Notes: generated by a model not told the origin, from the letters alone. A stretch of DNA of 64,000 nt from Mytilus edulis (GCF_963676685.1 NC_092357.1:21418647-21482646); one strand, 5' to 3'; numbered from the stretch's first letter, positions 33,301-44,824 are shown. A program made the numbers and translations.

Positions 33301-35240
33301 CAAATATATTTTAGGGACTTTTTTGATAATATTTTCAAATTTAGCTTACAAGCTTTCAAATGGAAAAACGGCATTAGAACGAATGGATATGACGTCGTGT
33401 CATCATGATGAACTTTTATCTATAAATGTTGTTCCATTCAATTAAATATATCTGCTAAAGATAAAAAAAAATAATAATAAAAATAAAAACGTTCTTACCT
33501 TAGAAATAGATTCCAGCTATGATATGTTAATCACAACAAACACACTAATTGATTACATTTGAAAAATTAAAACGGACTGTATTTTCCCTGTAAAGGTTAA
33601 AGAAGATGTAATACAGAAGCTAAAGTATAATGAATACTTCCAATAAAATAGCCAGTAGTTACGTTTTTGTCTTTGACGCATGCGCATCAAAAAAAATCAA
33701 ATCGGAAGAAATCTCATTGGCAATATCTTAATTTGAATATCATCTTTGCATTAAACTGGGTGAAGGTTGTAGATATTTTTGTATAGTATGTTGCTGTTGC
33801 TATAAAACGGTCGTTATTACATGTTATTACATAGGTTATGTAATGTTAGGGCTGGTTTTTAGAATATGTATAAGTGTAACATTAAAAGACTGCATTCCCA
33901 ATTCATTGATAACGCTTCAAGTTTCTGATGATTAAACAACCCTTTTTTGACGATAGCACTATCTGACTGTACAGGCTGAAAAACTTTTATTGACGTTTTA
34001 TGACATGTTTTGCATTACTGAGATACGAATAATTATTTTAAAGCATATACTTTTGTATTGAAACGATTTTTCGTTTGCCGCGGATGAATTTAATAATACC
34101 CCAATGCACTGTCAAATATAAACATTGACAATGAAACAAAAAAGAATAACAATTTTAAGGTTTGAGTATTGATATCTTTAAAAGATAATCCTTATCACTT
34201 GAAAAGGATGAGTCGTTAATTCTGCATTCGAAAAAAAAAATCATTTCTTTTATTGTCCCTACGTCGTTTTCATACAATCATATAATGGTCATTATCGTTA
34301 CAATCGCTTGCCGCTAATGTGTTTTGAGCGGAGATGTTTTTTATAATCCTGGAATAATGCTATTTTTTGTTATTCATCTGTCCGATGTTTACACCTGATT
34401 AAAAAAAATGGTGAAATTTGCCTTATTTTAAATCATGGATTTCTAAAGCTTCATAACTAGTTCCTTAGCATGTCAGAAAAATTCAATGAAGGGTTGACTT
34501 CAAGATGAACTTCACCTGCAATTTTTCTAAAGAGTATAATTTTATTATTATCGGTTTCCATATCAAGTATCGCTCGCACTTCTACATTTGCATGTTTTGT
34601 GAACCTTGAAATTTGACAACAACTTTATGGTTAGCTGCCTTAACAAAAACGTAAGCCTGCGAATGTACTGGTTTCAAAGTATTACACATTATCGGTATTT
34701 CCAGGTTCAATGAACAGTAAGATAGGCACGATAACCGTAATGTTCAATAGTATGATAAACATTGCACTACACGTTAGTTTCAAGTTAATGTGACAAAAAC
34801 TGCATTGTAAACTTCATCAATCTAACAAATTCAGAAATTTATTGGACAAACTAACAGATGGTCATACAGGGACATATAATAGAACACATTCAGCTTTCGG
34901 TGTTAACTGGGTCTTACTTTCTGTAAGATTTCTAAGTTATTTTGAAATGAAAGTATTGCATGCATACACTGATGGAGAGTAATAAATTCCGATTAATAAA
35001 AAAAGATAACGAAATCCATAATTACAATTTCTTATTTCAGTTTTGATTATGTTTTAATTTGAACAACTAGATCTGCATGCTGTTTTTAATTATGCCCTGT
35101 TGGACGTAAAGTTTACAATTTCCTGTATAACAAAATCATAATCGATTCACCCGCAAAGGCTTATTTGATCCGTTAATTGGCATTTATAGGTTCAGTTGAT
35201 CCAATATCTAGCAAGAAAAATAAGGACGTTAGTTTTCTTG
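30361..35240. other. Gene-free region, first part of the 19.5-kb desert
   Basis: No exon is convincing. It holds an AT run near 30920-30939, a hammerhead-like candidate at 31230-31283 (minus), and a minus-oriented retroelement tail at 31783-32040 (AAAAACTGGGGGTGATC, GCTCCGGAAGGGT). Near 32770-32815 a repeat tail reads TTTTAATCCTGGTATCTATG, which matches the end of the hammerhead-bearing family without its ribozyme. The small open frames show no domain. Confidence 0.45.
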
Positions 35241-35279
35241 TTTTAATAGTTATCAAAGGTACCAGGATTAAAATTTAGA

Positions 35280-35324
35280 ACGCCAGACGCACGTTTCGTC
35301 TACATAAGACTCGTCAATGACGCT
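35280..35324 (-). ncRNA. Hammerhead ribozyme motif, decayed core (copy B)
   Basis: Stem I AGCGTCA/TGGCGT, stem II GTCTTATGTAGAC, GAAA and the GTC triplet are all kept, but the core reads TTGACGA (first C lost). Predicted inactive. The flanking unit tail with TAATCCTGGTACC lies at 35255-35279. Confidence 0.65.
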
Positions 35325-35339
35325 CATATCAAAATATTT

Positions 35340-37013
35340 ATAAAGCCAAACAAGTTTCACATTGTCACTGCGGGGCCTTTTATAGCTCTCTATGCGGCCG
35401 TTGTTGAAGGCCGTACGGTGGCCCATAGTTGTTAATTTCTGTGTTATTTTGGTCTCGTATGGAGATTTGTCTCATTGGCAATCATACCACGTCTTCTTTT
35501 TTTATGAGGTAACAATATAATATCATGATACTTTACTTCACATGTGTCAGCATTTCTGCTTAACATAAGTTTGTACACACTACATATATGATATATAAAA
35601 CTGCAAAATAGTGATATAACTCGCATCATCTTAAATAAGGCTAAACTACAGAGTTAAGAGTTAAATCAAACTTTTCGTGTGATTTGTTTTAAAAGTTTTT
35701 CAAAGATTTTATGTTTTTTTTTTGTTGTTGTTATTTTTGATAATTTAATTTTGGATGTTATTTCGTCATAGACACTAAAAATATAAGTAATTCTTTAAAT
35801 AAAATATACGGAGATGTAGCATTAATCCGAATCAGACGTCTTTTTAACAACGTGTGTTTGAAAGGCCAGTCAAAAATTAAAAAAATTAAAAAACACATTA
35901 AGAAAGCATTGGCCAAATAAGATATTCCGTGTGTATTTTAGTCTAGTCTACAGAGGTGACCTGCGAAGATTGCCAACGGTCATATAATCCGATAAAAACA
36001 TAAATAGAAAAAGAAATAGAAATAGATATTAGATATGCAGCAAATGTATTCAATAAAACCAACCGTTTGACAATTAAAACTCTTATCATATGTTTACCTA
36101 TTTATTTACGAATTTCCTTGCAAGCAACACCATTATGATTGCAGGATTCGTTCAAAATACAACAAACGTTGTTATTTTGATTGTTACTTCAGGCATTTTA
36201 GAATGTTCACAAAGCATTAAAATAAACCATTTTATTTGAATCAAAATCAGATTTGACAGTTGATTATTTGCTCTTCTTATTACTTTTAGATAGTCCTATG
36301 TAGTTATATATCGTATTAACTGCTATTCAATTATAACGCCAACGCAAGCGGAATACTATTAAAAGAATCACTGAAAACAATTTGATTAAATTTACAATCA
36401 GATTAACATTTGAAATTGTTTAAAATCTTCGCAATGTGATGTAGGTGGTGCTGCATCATTATGAAAGATCCCTAGCGACAAGCAAAAGGACTTTGTTATG
36501 GCTTAGTGTACTGTCCTCAATTATTTTTCGAATTCATTGTTTTTTCTGTGATTACTGTCGAAATGCACTATTGTGTTATTTGTTATGTCTATTTAACAAT
36601 GACCTAAAGCGCGAGGTTTGGCTACCACAAAACCTGGTTCAACTCACTATTTTTTTCTTAAAATGTCATGTACCAAGTCAGGAATGTGGCAGTTGTTATC
36701 TTATAGTTCGTTTCCTAGTTCATGTATGTTGCATTGTCGTTTGTGTCTTGTTGTATTTCAGTGTTTCTGTTGTTTCGTTGTTTTCCTCTTACAGCTGATG
36801 TCTTTCCCTCGGTTCGACTTTTGAACAGCGGTATTCTACTGCCTTTATTTACCTGTTCATAAAATCAGGTTCAGCCCATCTATTGCTTCGAAAATACATG
36901 TACTAAGTCAGAAATATAGCAGATGTTTTTCTTCTGTTCTGCTGATTGATAGTATTTGATTTTGTCAGTTTTATGTCTCAATTACTCCTTTTTAAATTTT
37001 TCGGTATTTTTGT
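35340..37013. other. Gene-free stretch with dispersed repeats
   Basis: No gene is visible. Positions 35380-35500 carry a SINE-like tail (CTCATTGGCAATCATACCAC). Positions 36560-36850 carry a plus-oriented copy of the repeat also found at 7404-7900. Positions 36855-36990 hold a fragment of the family described at 5430. Confidence 0.45.
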
Positions 37014-37171
37014 TATAAGTTAAAAATTTTGGAAGTAACGCGTCTTCTGATTGGCTGACGTTATTTTGTTATGAGCCCATAGACATAATTTAGTCATGTG
37101 ACCGTGACGTCGTCAACGTTTTTTCATGGTTTTCTACGGTTGAAAATGGAATTTAGAATTAAATTATAAGA

Positions 37172-37316
37172 AATGACTGTAATATTTTTTCTGTCTATTC
37201 GAAATAACATAAAAAATGTGGAGCACACTGTTAAATAACCCACTACGCGCGTTATTCAGTGTGAACCACATTTTTTATGTTAGTTCTTCATAGACAGAAA
37301 CAATATTACAGTCATT
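37172..37316. mobile_element. Foldback element with about 65-bp arms and a short loop
   Basis: The left arm (37172-37238, with ATGACTGTAATATT, CTGTCTAT and CATAAAAAATGTGG) is nearly the exact reverse complement of the right arm (37252-37316). The loop CCCACTACGCGCG is only 13 bp. Upstream, about 37030-37140 contains CTGATTGGCTGACGTTATT and GTGACGTCGTCAACG, probably part of the same element. Non-coding. Confidence 0.85.
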
Positions 37317-38616
37317 CCTTAATAATTTGTAAGCTTTGTTAGGACTGCAAATAATTATAATTGATGTGTTTCTCATGTTGTTTTCTGACGCATGAATATC
37401 AAGGATCATATACACATTTCGCAAGTGCTTAGAAGGCAAACACCAATGTAAAGAATATAACTATGAAAATCATGTATTACATAAATATTATGTATGTATG
37501 TACATTTTTTTATTCTTTATCATAACATGAAATGATTGAACAATATAATGAATAAACTCATTATAGATTGCAGGATTTGAATTTTTGTACGTCAGACGCG
37601 TGTTTTTGATTTCAAGATTCTCAAGAGATGAAACTAGAATAAAAAGTATTAAAAAAACTAATTAATTGCGAAGTTGAAGTGCATTGAAAGTAAAAAATTC
37701 TGATTATCTCCCTATTAAAAACGCATTTATGTTTTCAAGAATTGTTTTTCTCATATAAGGCCTACCGAATCGTATCAATAATATTATATCAACTATTTAA
37801 AGAAAAACATAATCAAATGCATTGTTTAGTATAATACAAATTAATGCTTGTATCCGCGTATCATTGTAACCCTCCCCATCCCACCCAACTAAAACGGGGA
37901 AAGTGTTAATCATGGTTGGTAGCATAAACTACTTCAAATGGGTTTCAGAGGATTCTAGCTAATTAGTTCATCAAAAAATTACCACTAGTCTGTCAACTCA
38001 CAATTGATGCAGCAAATGCATATTGACTCTTTAATTGAAACGACCATTTCAATTGGAGTTTTACATGAGCGATTAACCAATAAGTAGCAACAAAGATTTG
38101 CTAAGGATCTTATCTGATCTTTATTACTCTTTGTCAAATAATTATAAGGAATCCCCTGGTATTATCAAGGTTGTGGTTTTATAAATTTTGCACAATTACC
38201 CCTATTTTTCTTTTCATGATTAAAAATAGTTTATAAAAGTTTTTTTTTTGTAATTTCTCTTTGTTTTTTTTAAATGGTGACAATATTAAATGTATAAAAA
38301 GTTAATGAGATTAATTTCGAACCAAATATGAATTGCTTTTTTATATCTCTTTTAAAAAGAACTCGTACTTTTCTTTTCACTGCTTTTATTCAGTTCAGTT
38401 ATTTATAGTCTTTCAATATATAACATTTTTTTAAAACATTTTTTTTATTTCAAACAGAGCTGCCAACATTCTTAAGCAAAGGATCTCTAAACGAAAAATT
38501 TGTAAGGGTTCCGCGGAACCCAGTGTCTCGCCTATTTTTGCTGTAAATCACAGGCTCAACAACAATGAGGAAAAAAATCAATAAAAATATTCCTCTTGTT
38601 ACTATTTTATGATTGT

Positions 38617-39375
38617 AAGAAAATCTAAGTCCATTTGAAAGTAAATTACAGAAAAAAACAGAGTAATCTTTTTACAAACTTTACTTCTGGATACAATCTT
38701 ATGATCATAAATAAGGTTATTTCCAAGTTTGGTACAAACCCAGGATAGTTTAAGAAAGTTATTTAAATTTTAAAAACTTTAACCACAGAGTGAATGTAAT
38801 GGTTCCCTGCAGAAAAAACTAAGTCCATTTATAAGTAAAATACGGAAAAAATTGAATTTTATTTTTACAAAATTTTCTTCTGGATACTATCTTATGATCA
38901 TAAACAAGCTTCTGTCCAAGTTTGGTACAAACCCAGGATAGTTAAAGAAAGTTATTAAAATTCTAAAAACTTTAACCACAGAGTGAATGTAATGTTTCCC
39001 CGCAGAAAAAACTAAGTCCATTTATAAGTAAAATACGGAAAAAATGGAATTTTATTTTTACAAAATTTACTTCTGGATATTATCTTATGATCATAAACAA
39101 GCTTCTGTCCAAGTTTGGTACAAACCCAGGATAGTTTGAGAAAGTTATTAAAATTCTAAAAACTTTAACCACAGAGTGAATGTTTTGTTTCCCCGCAGAA
39201 AAAACTAAGTCCATTTATAGTAGAATACGGAAAAAATGGAATTTTATTTTTACAAAATTTACTTCTGGATACTATCTTATGATCATAAACAAGCTTCTGT
39301 CAAAGTTTGGTAGAAATCCAGTATAGTTTAAGAAAGTTATTAAAATTTCAAAAACTTTAACCACAGAGTGAATAT
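38617..39375. repeat. 193-bp tandem array, four copies, ending in a CGA-type microsatellite
   Basis: The box AACCACAGAGTGAATGT recurs at 38781, 38974, 39167 and 39359, a period of 193, 193 and 192 bp. Each unit carries AACTAAGTCCATTT, TTACTTCTGGATA, ATCTTATGATCATAAA and AGTTTGGTACAAACCCAGG. The second and third units are closest in sequence. The array is bracketed by GGTTCCGCGGAACCCAGTG at about 38508 and by GACGCCGCCGACGACG plus GCTTTTTCGACTAAAGTCG at about 39380-39450, both with hairpin symmetry, suggesting one compound mobile element. Confidence 0.85.
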
Positions 39376-39642
39376 TTGTTGACGCCGCCGACGACGCCGA
39401 CGACGACGGAATGTAGGATCGCTTAGTCTCGCTTTTTCGACTAAAGTCGAAGGCTCGACAAAAATGAAAAACTCACATTTTCGGTATCTTTTTTCATTCT
39501 GACAAATCTTTTTTTTTATTTTAGCAAGGTAAGAGTATCACTCGCTTTTGGCGTAGCTTTAAATTTATTTTTTTAATTTATTTCTGTATAGTGTGGTTTA
39601 TGTCATTGTATGTCTTTGACTATTAAATAAACTCATCATAGA

Positions 39643-39686
39643 TACCAGACGTGCGTTTCATCTACATAAGACTAATCAGTGACGCT
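39643..39686 (-). ncRNA. Hammerhead ribozyme motif, decayed core (copy C, dimer unit 1)
   Basis: AGCGTCA, core CTGATTA (G to T change), stem II GTCTTATGTAGAT, GAAA, ACGCACGT, GTC, and a shortened stem I partner TGGTAT. Predicted inactive. It occupies the same place in its unit as copy D does in the next. Confidence 0.65.
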
Positions 39687-40007
39687 CGAATCAAAAAATG
39701 TTTAAAAGGCCAAATAAAATACGAAGTTGAAGAGCATTGGGTACGAAAATTCCTAAATATTTTGCCAAATACAGCAAAGGTAATCTACTCCTGAGGTAGA
39801 AAAAAACTGTAGTTTTTCAAAAATTCAAAGTTTTGTTAACAGTTAATTTAAAATTATGAACATATCAATGATAACTCAAGTCAAAACAGAAGTGCTGAAT
39901 ACTGGGCTGGTGATACCCTCGGGGAAATAAATCTCCACCAGCAGTGGCATCGACCCAGTGGTTGTAAATAAACTCATCATAGATACCAGGATTAAAATTT
40001 TATATTT

Positions 40008-40052
40008 ACGACAGACGCGCGTTTTGTCTACAAAATACTCATCAGTGACGCT
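40008..40052 (-). ncRNA. Hammerhead ribozyme motif, core intact except GAAA (copy D, dimer unit 2)
   Basis: AGCGTCA, CTGATGA, stem II GTATTTTGTAGAC (one mismatch), AAAA in place of GAAA, the palindromic ACGCGCGT, GTC, and TGTCGT. Loss of the conserved G before AAA predicts very poor cleavage. Confidence 0.65.
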
Positions 40053-40379
40053 CGAATAAAAAAATGAAAGGCCTAAAAAAATATCAAGTTGAAGAGCATT
40101 GAGAACAAAAATTTCGAAATATTTTGCCAAATACAGCCAAGGTAATCTACTCCTGAGGAAGAAAAAACTGTAGTTTTTCAAAAATTCAAAGTTTTGTTAA
40201 CAGCTAATTTAAAATTATGAACATATCAATGATAACTCAAGTCAAAACAGAAGTGCTGAATACTGGGCTGGTGATACCCTCGGGGGAAATAAATCTCCAC
40301 CAACAGTGGCATCGACCCAGTGGTTGTAAATAAACTTATTATAGATACCAGGATTAAAATTTTATATTTACGTTTAAAA

Positions 40380-42350
40380 TGTTTTAACTGTTGACTGTTC
40401 TATCCTATCATTCGGATAAAACAAATAAAAGATCACTCATTGTGTATTCTATCAGAAAATGGAATTTGACATATTCATTTTTTTTTATCACATCTTATAT
40501 CAAATAGATCCTTTACTACTAGTATTTCAATCCAATCTTTTGTTTCAATATACATGATATAGTTGATTAGTATTGTATTCTCTGTTACGTAATATTATGG
40601 ATAACAGCTTTTCATCTAATCGAAAATGTGTAATAAATAATTATTTTAGGTTAAATGTAATTTTCTTACACTTGTCGGCACTTAATAGCTATGGAAATTT
40701 AATTATACATATAATTATTTGCAAAATTAATGTTAATTGAAATAAATGACTCAATATAGTATTCTTTAAAACAATATATTCCTTGAATTTATGTTCAAGA
40801 TAAAATAACGCATTGTTTTACCCATGCAGTTGGATTTAATCAAACAAAATGCTGTAGATTTAAAAAAATAAAACAGGACATTTAGAGGGAAAACATACCC
40901 ATGTTAACACAAAACCTCTGACTGTTGGGCCGGTGATGCACTTGGTGACAAAACATCCAACTGCAGTGGAATCGATCCAGAGATTGCACAACTTATCTAA
41001 GAAGGCTTACAAATTGGTACACAAGACACGCTTTTAGTCTGCATAAAACTTTTCAATGGTGAAATTTAAACTAAAGTGAAATTAAGAAAATCTAGAATTG
41101 AAAATTGATCCTATAAATCAGAAGAGCATCCGTTAAGGAAAAAAAGCTACAAAAATATTGATAGATTATGCAACTCCTCTTTACGATATTTTACTTTTTA
41201 AAAATGGCGGGAAAACGCTGACTCGGACAGTTACTTTATATAAAGCATTGTCAATATTTGGGTCGCAAATCGTAATTTAAGAAGAATCTAGAATCTGCTT
41301 TAATCTTGGTAGATGCCTTTGATGAGCTATTGAAGCCATCTATGAAATGTACAAAATATTCAACTTTATATCTTTAGAAAAAAACTAAGGACTCTAAGCA
41401 TTTGACAAAAATTCCTAAACCTGATTTTAGTACACAATTTCAGTTAAAGTGCAATTCTGAACTGAAAGTGTTATTAAAAGTTTTTTTTTAAATTAAATTC
41501 TTAACACATCAGAATTTTTTTTATTAAAACAATTATTCTAACCAGAAGGTAGGCGTTTAACATATAGGTATATACATTTTATTGGATGTATAAAGTTTGG
41601 GTTATCCGATGAAAATGATTATGTAGTAGTTTTAGCATTTGACGGATACTCAATAGCTATCGCAACTGGCAAAATAAACTGGTGCCTTTTGGCATTTGCC
41701 AAAAATTGTTACCGCATGAATATGCTTGAAAGCTATGTCAGCCAAAAAGGAGTGATTATTACACCAGTCAAAGCTTTCTTTATGAGAGCATAACGATCGA
41801 AAGTTTCTATATTATTTTCACTTAAAAGAATGTTGGCGTAGCAATTCGCATCATTTGAGTAGCACACATTAAGACAAAAATATCTGGCAAAAAAACAAAT
41901 AGTCATTTAAGACACATTCATTGTGTAAGTGCAATTAAATTTGAAGAATAGTCTTAAATATAATGGTTAAAGTAAAATAAAAAAAATTCTCAACAGAAAA
42001 TTTAAAATGGAAAATCCCTTTTCAAATGGCAAAATCAAAAGCTCAAACACATTTAACACGAATGGAAAACAACTGTCATATGCCTGACTTGGTACAAGCA
42101 TTTCCTTATGTAGAAAATTGTGGATCAAACCTAGTTAATAGCTAGCTAAACATCTCACCGTTTGACAGTCGTATAAAATTCCTTATATTGACAACAACGT
42201 GTGAATAAAACATTGATTGTATTTCATAACATTGATTGATGAATCAATCCAATTACAGTAATTATCGTTACAAAAGTTGTATTTACAAAATTAAATACAG
42301 CTTTAATCCATTGATTGTGAAGTGATATGTAATGACATATGATAACAATA
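40380..42350. other. Gene-free stretch
   Basis: It contains the decayed third ribozyme-unit trace (about 40910-41160) and, at about 42005-42130, a minus-oriented copy of the family described at 5430. No exon or RNA gene is otherwise seen. Confidence 0.45.
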
Positions 42351-42355
42351 TATAA

Positions 42356-42462
42356 ATAACTCATAAATGAGAGTGTGATAGAGCAGATTGTTACCCCGAG
42401 AAAACATTATCAACCGCGGCGAAGGGGTACCAGTTTGCTCTATCACCCTCTCAGCTATGTTA
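42356..42462. mobile_element. Small foldback element
   Basis: GAGAGTGTGATAGAGCA (42369-42385) is matched by TGCTCTATCACCCTCTC (42436-42452), 16 of 17 bases complementary. TTACCCC and GGGGTA pair further in, around a central CAACCGCGGCGAA. Non-coding. Confidence 0.75.
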
Positions 42463-42659
42463 TATTTAATTTATTATATTGAATGTTCTATCATTAGTGT
42501 ACTTGACAGATGAATTTTATTCAAAAGTATTTTCTATGACTTCGCTTACATAACAACGTTACGGGTATTAGAAAAATCAACAGAAGTGAAGCAATATGTT
42601 TTATTTTGTTTTGATTTTGACAGTCAGATAATCAGAGCCAAACGTAGAACACATAATGT

Positions 42660-42990
42660 GGAGGGATAAATAAAGGCAACAGTAGTACACCGCTGTTCGA
42701 AATTCATAAATCCATTTAAGAAAATTAATCCGGGTTACAAACTAAAACTGAGGGAAACACATCAAATATAAGAGGAAAACCACGACACAGAAACGCAACA
42801 CTAAAATGCAACACACACAGAAACGAACTATAATATAACACTGGCCAATTTCTTGACTTGATACAGCACATGTTTAGAAAAATTGTAGGTTGAACCTGGT
42901 TTTGTGGCTAGCCAAACCTCCCGCTTTTATGGCCATGTTAAAGAAAACATTAATGACAATATTACATGACAGGCCTACAATACAAATAAA
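42660..42990 (-). repeat. Dispersed repeat family, copy near the intact hammerhead
   Basis: Same block order as 7404-7900, including GTTGAACCTGGTTTTGTGGC and AGCCAAACCTCCCGC on the plus strand. As at 7404, it is immediately followed by a hammerhead-bearing repeat, so the two may have moved or been copied together. Confidence 0.7.
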
Positions 42991-43060
42991 TGGTAGAACA
43001 TACAGGACAGAGAAACACACAAATAATAGCTATCAAAAGGTACCAGGCTTATAATTTAAT

Positions 43061-43105
43061 ACACCAGACGCGCGTTTCGTCTACATTAGACTCATCAGTG
43101 ACGCT
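43061..43105 (-). ncRNA. Type I hammerhead ribozyme, complete core (copy E)
   Basis: On the minus strand: stem I strand GCGTCA; core CTGATGA; stem II GTCT-AATGT-AGAC with four Watson-Crick pairs; GAAA; a perfectly palindromic stem III ACGCGCGT; cleavage triplet GTC; stem I partner TGGTGT (six pairs including wobbles). Every invariant base of the hammerhead core is present. In known hammerheads with such a short stem III, two molecules pair through the palindrome and cleave as a dimer. The flanking unit runs from about 43030 to 43200 in the same repeat family as the other copies. The small overlapping open frame is a by-product. Confidence 0.82.
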
Positions 43106-43514
43106 CAGATTTAAAAAGTTCGATAGACAAAACAAGTACAAAGTTGCATGAAGAGCATTGAGAACCAAAGATTCAAAAAGGCAAAACTCTTTTAAAAGCG
43201 CAAACTTTCTCCGTAACCTGGAACAGTGATGTAACAGTACAACATAAGAAAAGTAAGCGTGCATTTTTATCTTTCGATTAATATTTACATGGCTTTCAAT
43301 ATATATCTCGAATACATTGTAAATAACGATGGGGCTACATGCAGATATAATGATCGAAATTAAAAATGAAATATAAATAAGTTACTCAGAAAAAATGTGC
43401 TTTAACATAAAAATAATCAATTAATGAATAAATATTGTTGAATTGTGGATTATTTTTTATTTATGATGTAATTATTGATCAAGACATTTCTTAAGCGTGT
43501 CTAGCTCAACTATG

Positions 43515-44560
43515 TAATTAGGTCTTTCCACTTTTCGTGGAAAGATCTTTTGTTTTTAATTTCTTCTGATTATTTTTTTTTTCTGCCGTCTGAGATGCTT
43601 TTTTGTCTTGCAACATATCGAATGGATTTTTTGGTCAATGAAGTTGTACAGTATTGGGGGTTTCGAAACTCACCCTGTGTGACCAAACACTTATTCTTAT
43701 AGGAGTTATCTCCCCGTGTCCCCTTTTCTTGTTATCGCTATATCTCTAAAACCGTAAAAGATTTCAGCAAACTGTTTTCACCAAATTGTTCATCTACTCT
43801 TGAGAATGATTTGGTTTATTTTGACTTGAGTGATCGGAAGACATCTTATGGGAGTTATTTCCCTTTGAAAATTTAAGATAGGCGATTTGTTGGTTAAATT
43901 CATACGTTATAAGTCGTAGAGGCCTACAGTCTTTTGAAATGAAGTCCTTGGTCCATTTGAAGGAATTGAGGTCAAGGTCAAAGGTCAAGGTCATGTTCTA
44001 AATGTTTGTTATCGTTATTCCACAGAAACTCTGACAGTAAATGATATGATGTGTTTGCCAAATAACTGTTTACAATAAGGCGCAACTTCAACCTATTTCA
44101 GTCAAAGTGTTTTGGTTAACACTTATAGGAGTTTTCTCCCCTTATGTATTTCAAATCAGTATTTCTCCACAACCATTCAAGTGATTGACCTCCGGTCTTC
44201 CGTTTAGAGTTCACTGACCTATGACCTTGCAATTGAGATCAAGGTCGAAGGTCAAGGTCATGTTATAAATTTTGAATTTTGCTTGTTATCGTTATTCAAA
44301 AGAAACTGTTACAGTTAATGATATGTTTGCCAAATTACTGTTTACAATAAGGCGCAACTTCAACCTATTTCAGTCGAAGTGTTTTGGTTAACCCCTATAC
44401 GAGTTTTCTCCCCTTATGTATTTGAAATCAGTATTTCTCCACAACCATACAAATGATTGACATGGGGTCTTTTGATTTGAGATCACTGACATATGACCTT
44501 GAAATTGAGGTCAAGGTCAAAGGTCAATTTGACGTTCTATATTTTGACCTTTGCTAAAAA
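43515..44560 (+). repeat. About 270-bp tandem units with clustered AGGTCA half-sites
   Basis: It begins with the hairpin GGTCTTTCCACTTTTCGTGG AAAGATC near 43520. The end-of-unit box GGTCAAGGTCATGTT or its variant occurs at 43983, 44250 and 44522, a period of 267 and 272 bp. Units share ACTGTTTACAATAAGGCGCA, ACTTCAACCTATTTCAGTC and GAGTTWTCTCCCCTT. Each unit ends with two to four AGGTCA or near-AGGTCA hexamers in direct orientation. No coding sequence. Confidence 0.8.
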
Positions 44561-44824
44561 TTATTTTCTGTTCATGCTAAAACAATAAAGTCTTCTGCAT
44601 ATATCTATTAATCTTATTTTTTTATATCAATTCGAAGAACCAAATTACATCAACAAGGGGTGACATTTTCTAACATCGTTTTTTAAATTTCACTCTTATT
44701 ATCGAGGTGGAAGACCTTCAATTGTTCTCTGAAGAATTGGTTTTTAATTTGATCAGTGTTTCTTATATTAAGGATTTATTTCTAATTGCTTGTCTCCTTA
44801 TTTGCTTACTTATTCATCATGCGA

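Larger units (their letters stand above)
39625..40348 (-). repeat. Tandem dimer of an about 350-bp hammerhead-bearing unit
   Basis: The box AAATAAACTCATCATAGATACC starts units at 39625 and 39966, and a third start (AAATAAACTTATTATAGATACC) closes the second at 40328. Between them, both units share the ribozyme, the CTACTCCTGAGG block, the run TTTCAAAAATTCAAAGTTTT, and GCTGGTGATACCCTCGG with the GGCATCGACCCAGTGG end. The two units are about 95% alike. A diverged third trace of the same parts lies at about 40910-41160. Confidence 0.85.

Noticed and set aside
36445-36824. Two overlapping plus frames with cysteine- and valine-rich peptides
   Set aside because: They are translations of the repeat family also present at 7404, 28790 and 42660.
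39876-40181. 101-codon minus frame with VLNALQL and SVTDEYFVDKTR peptides
   Set aside because: The same peptides appear in other repeat copies (21328, 43049) with changing frames. They are translations of the ribozyme-bearing repeat.
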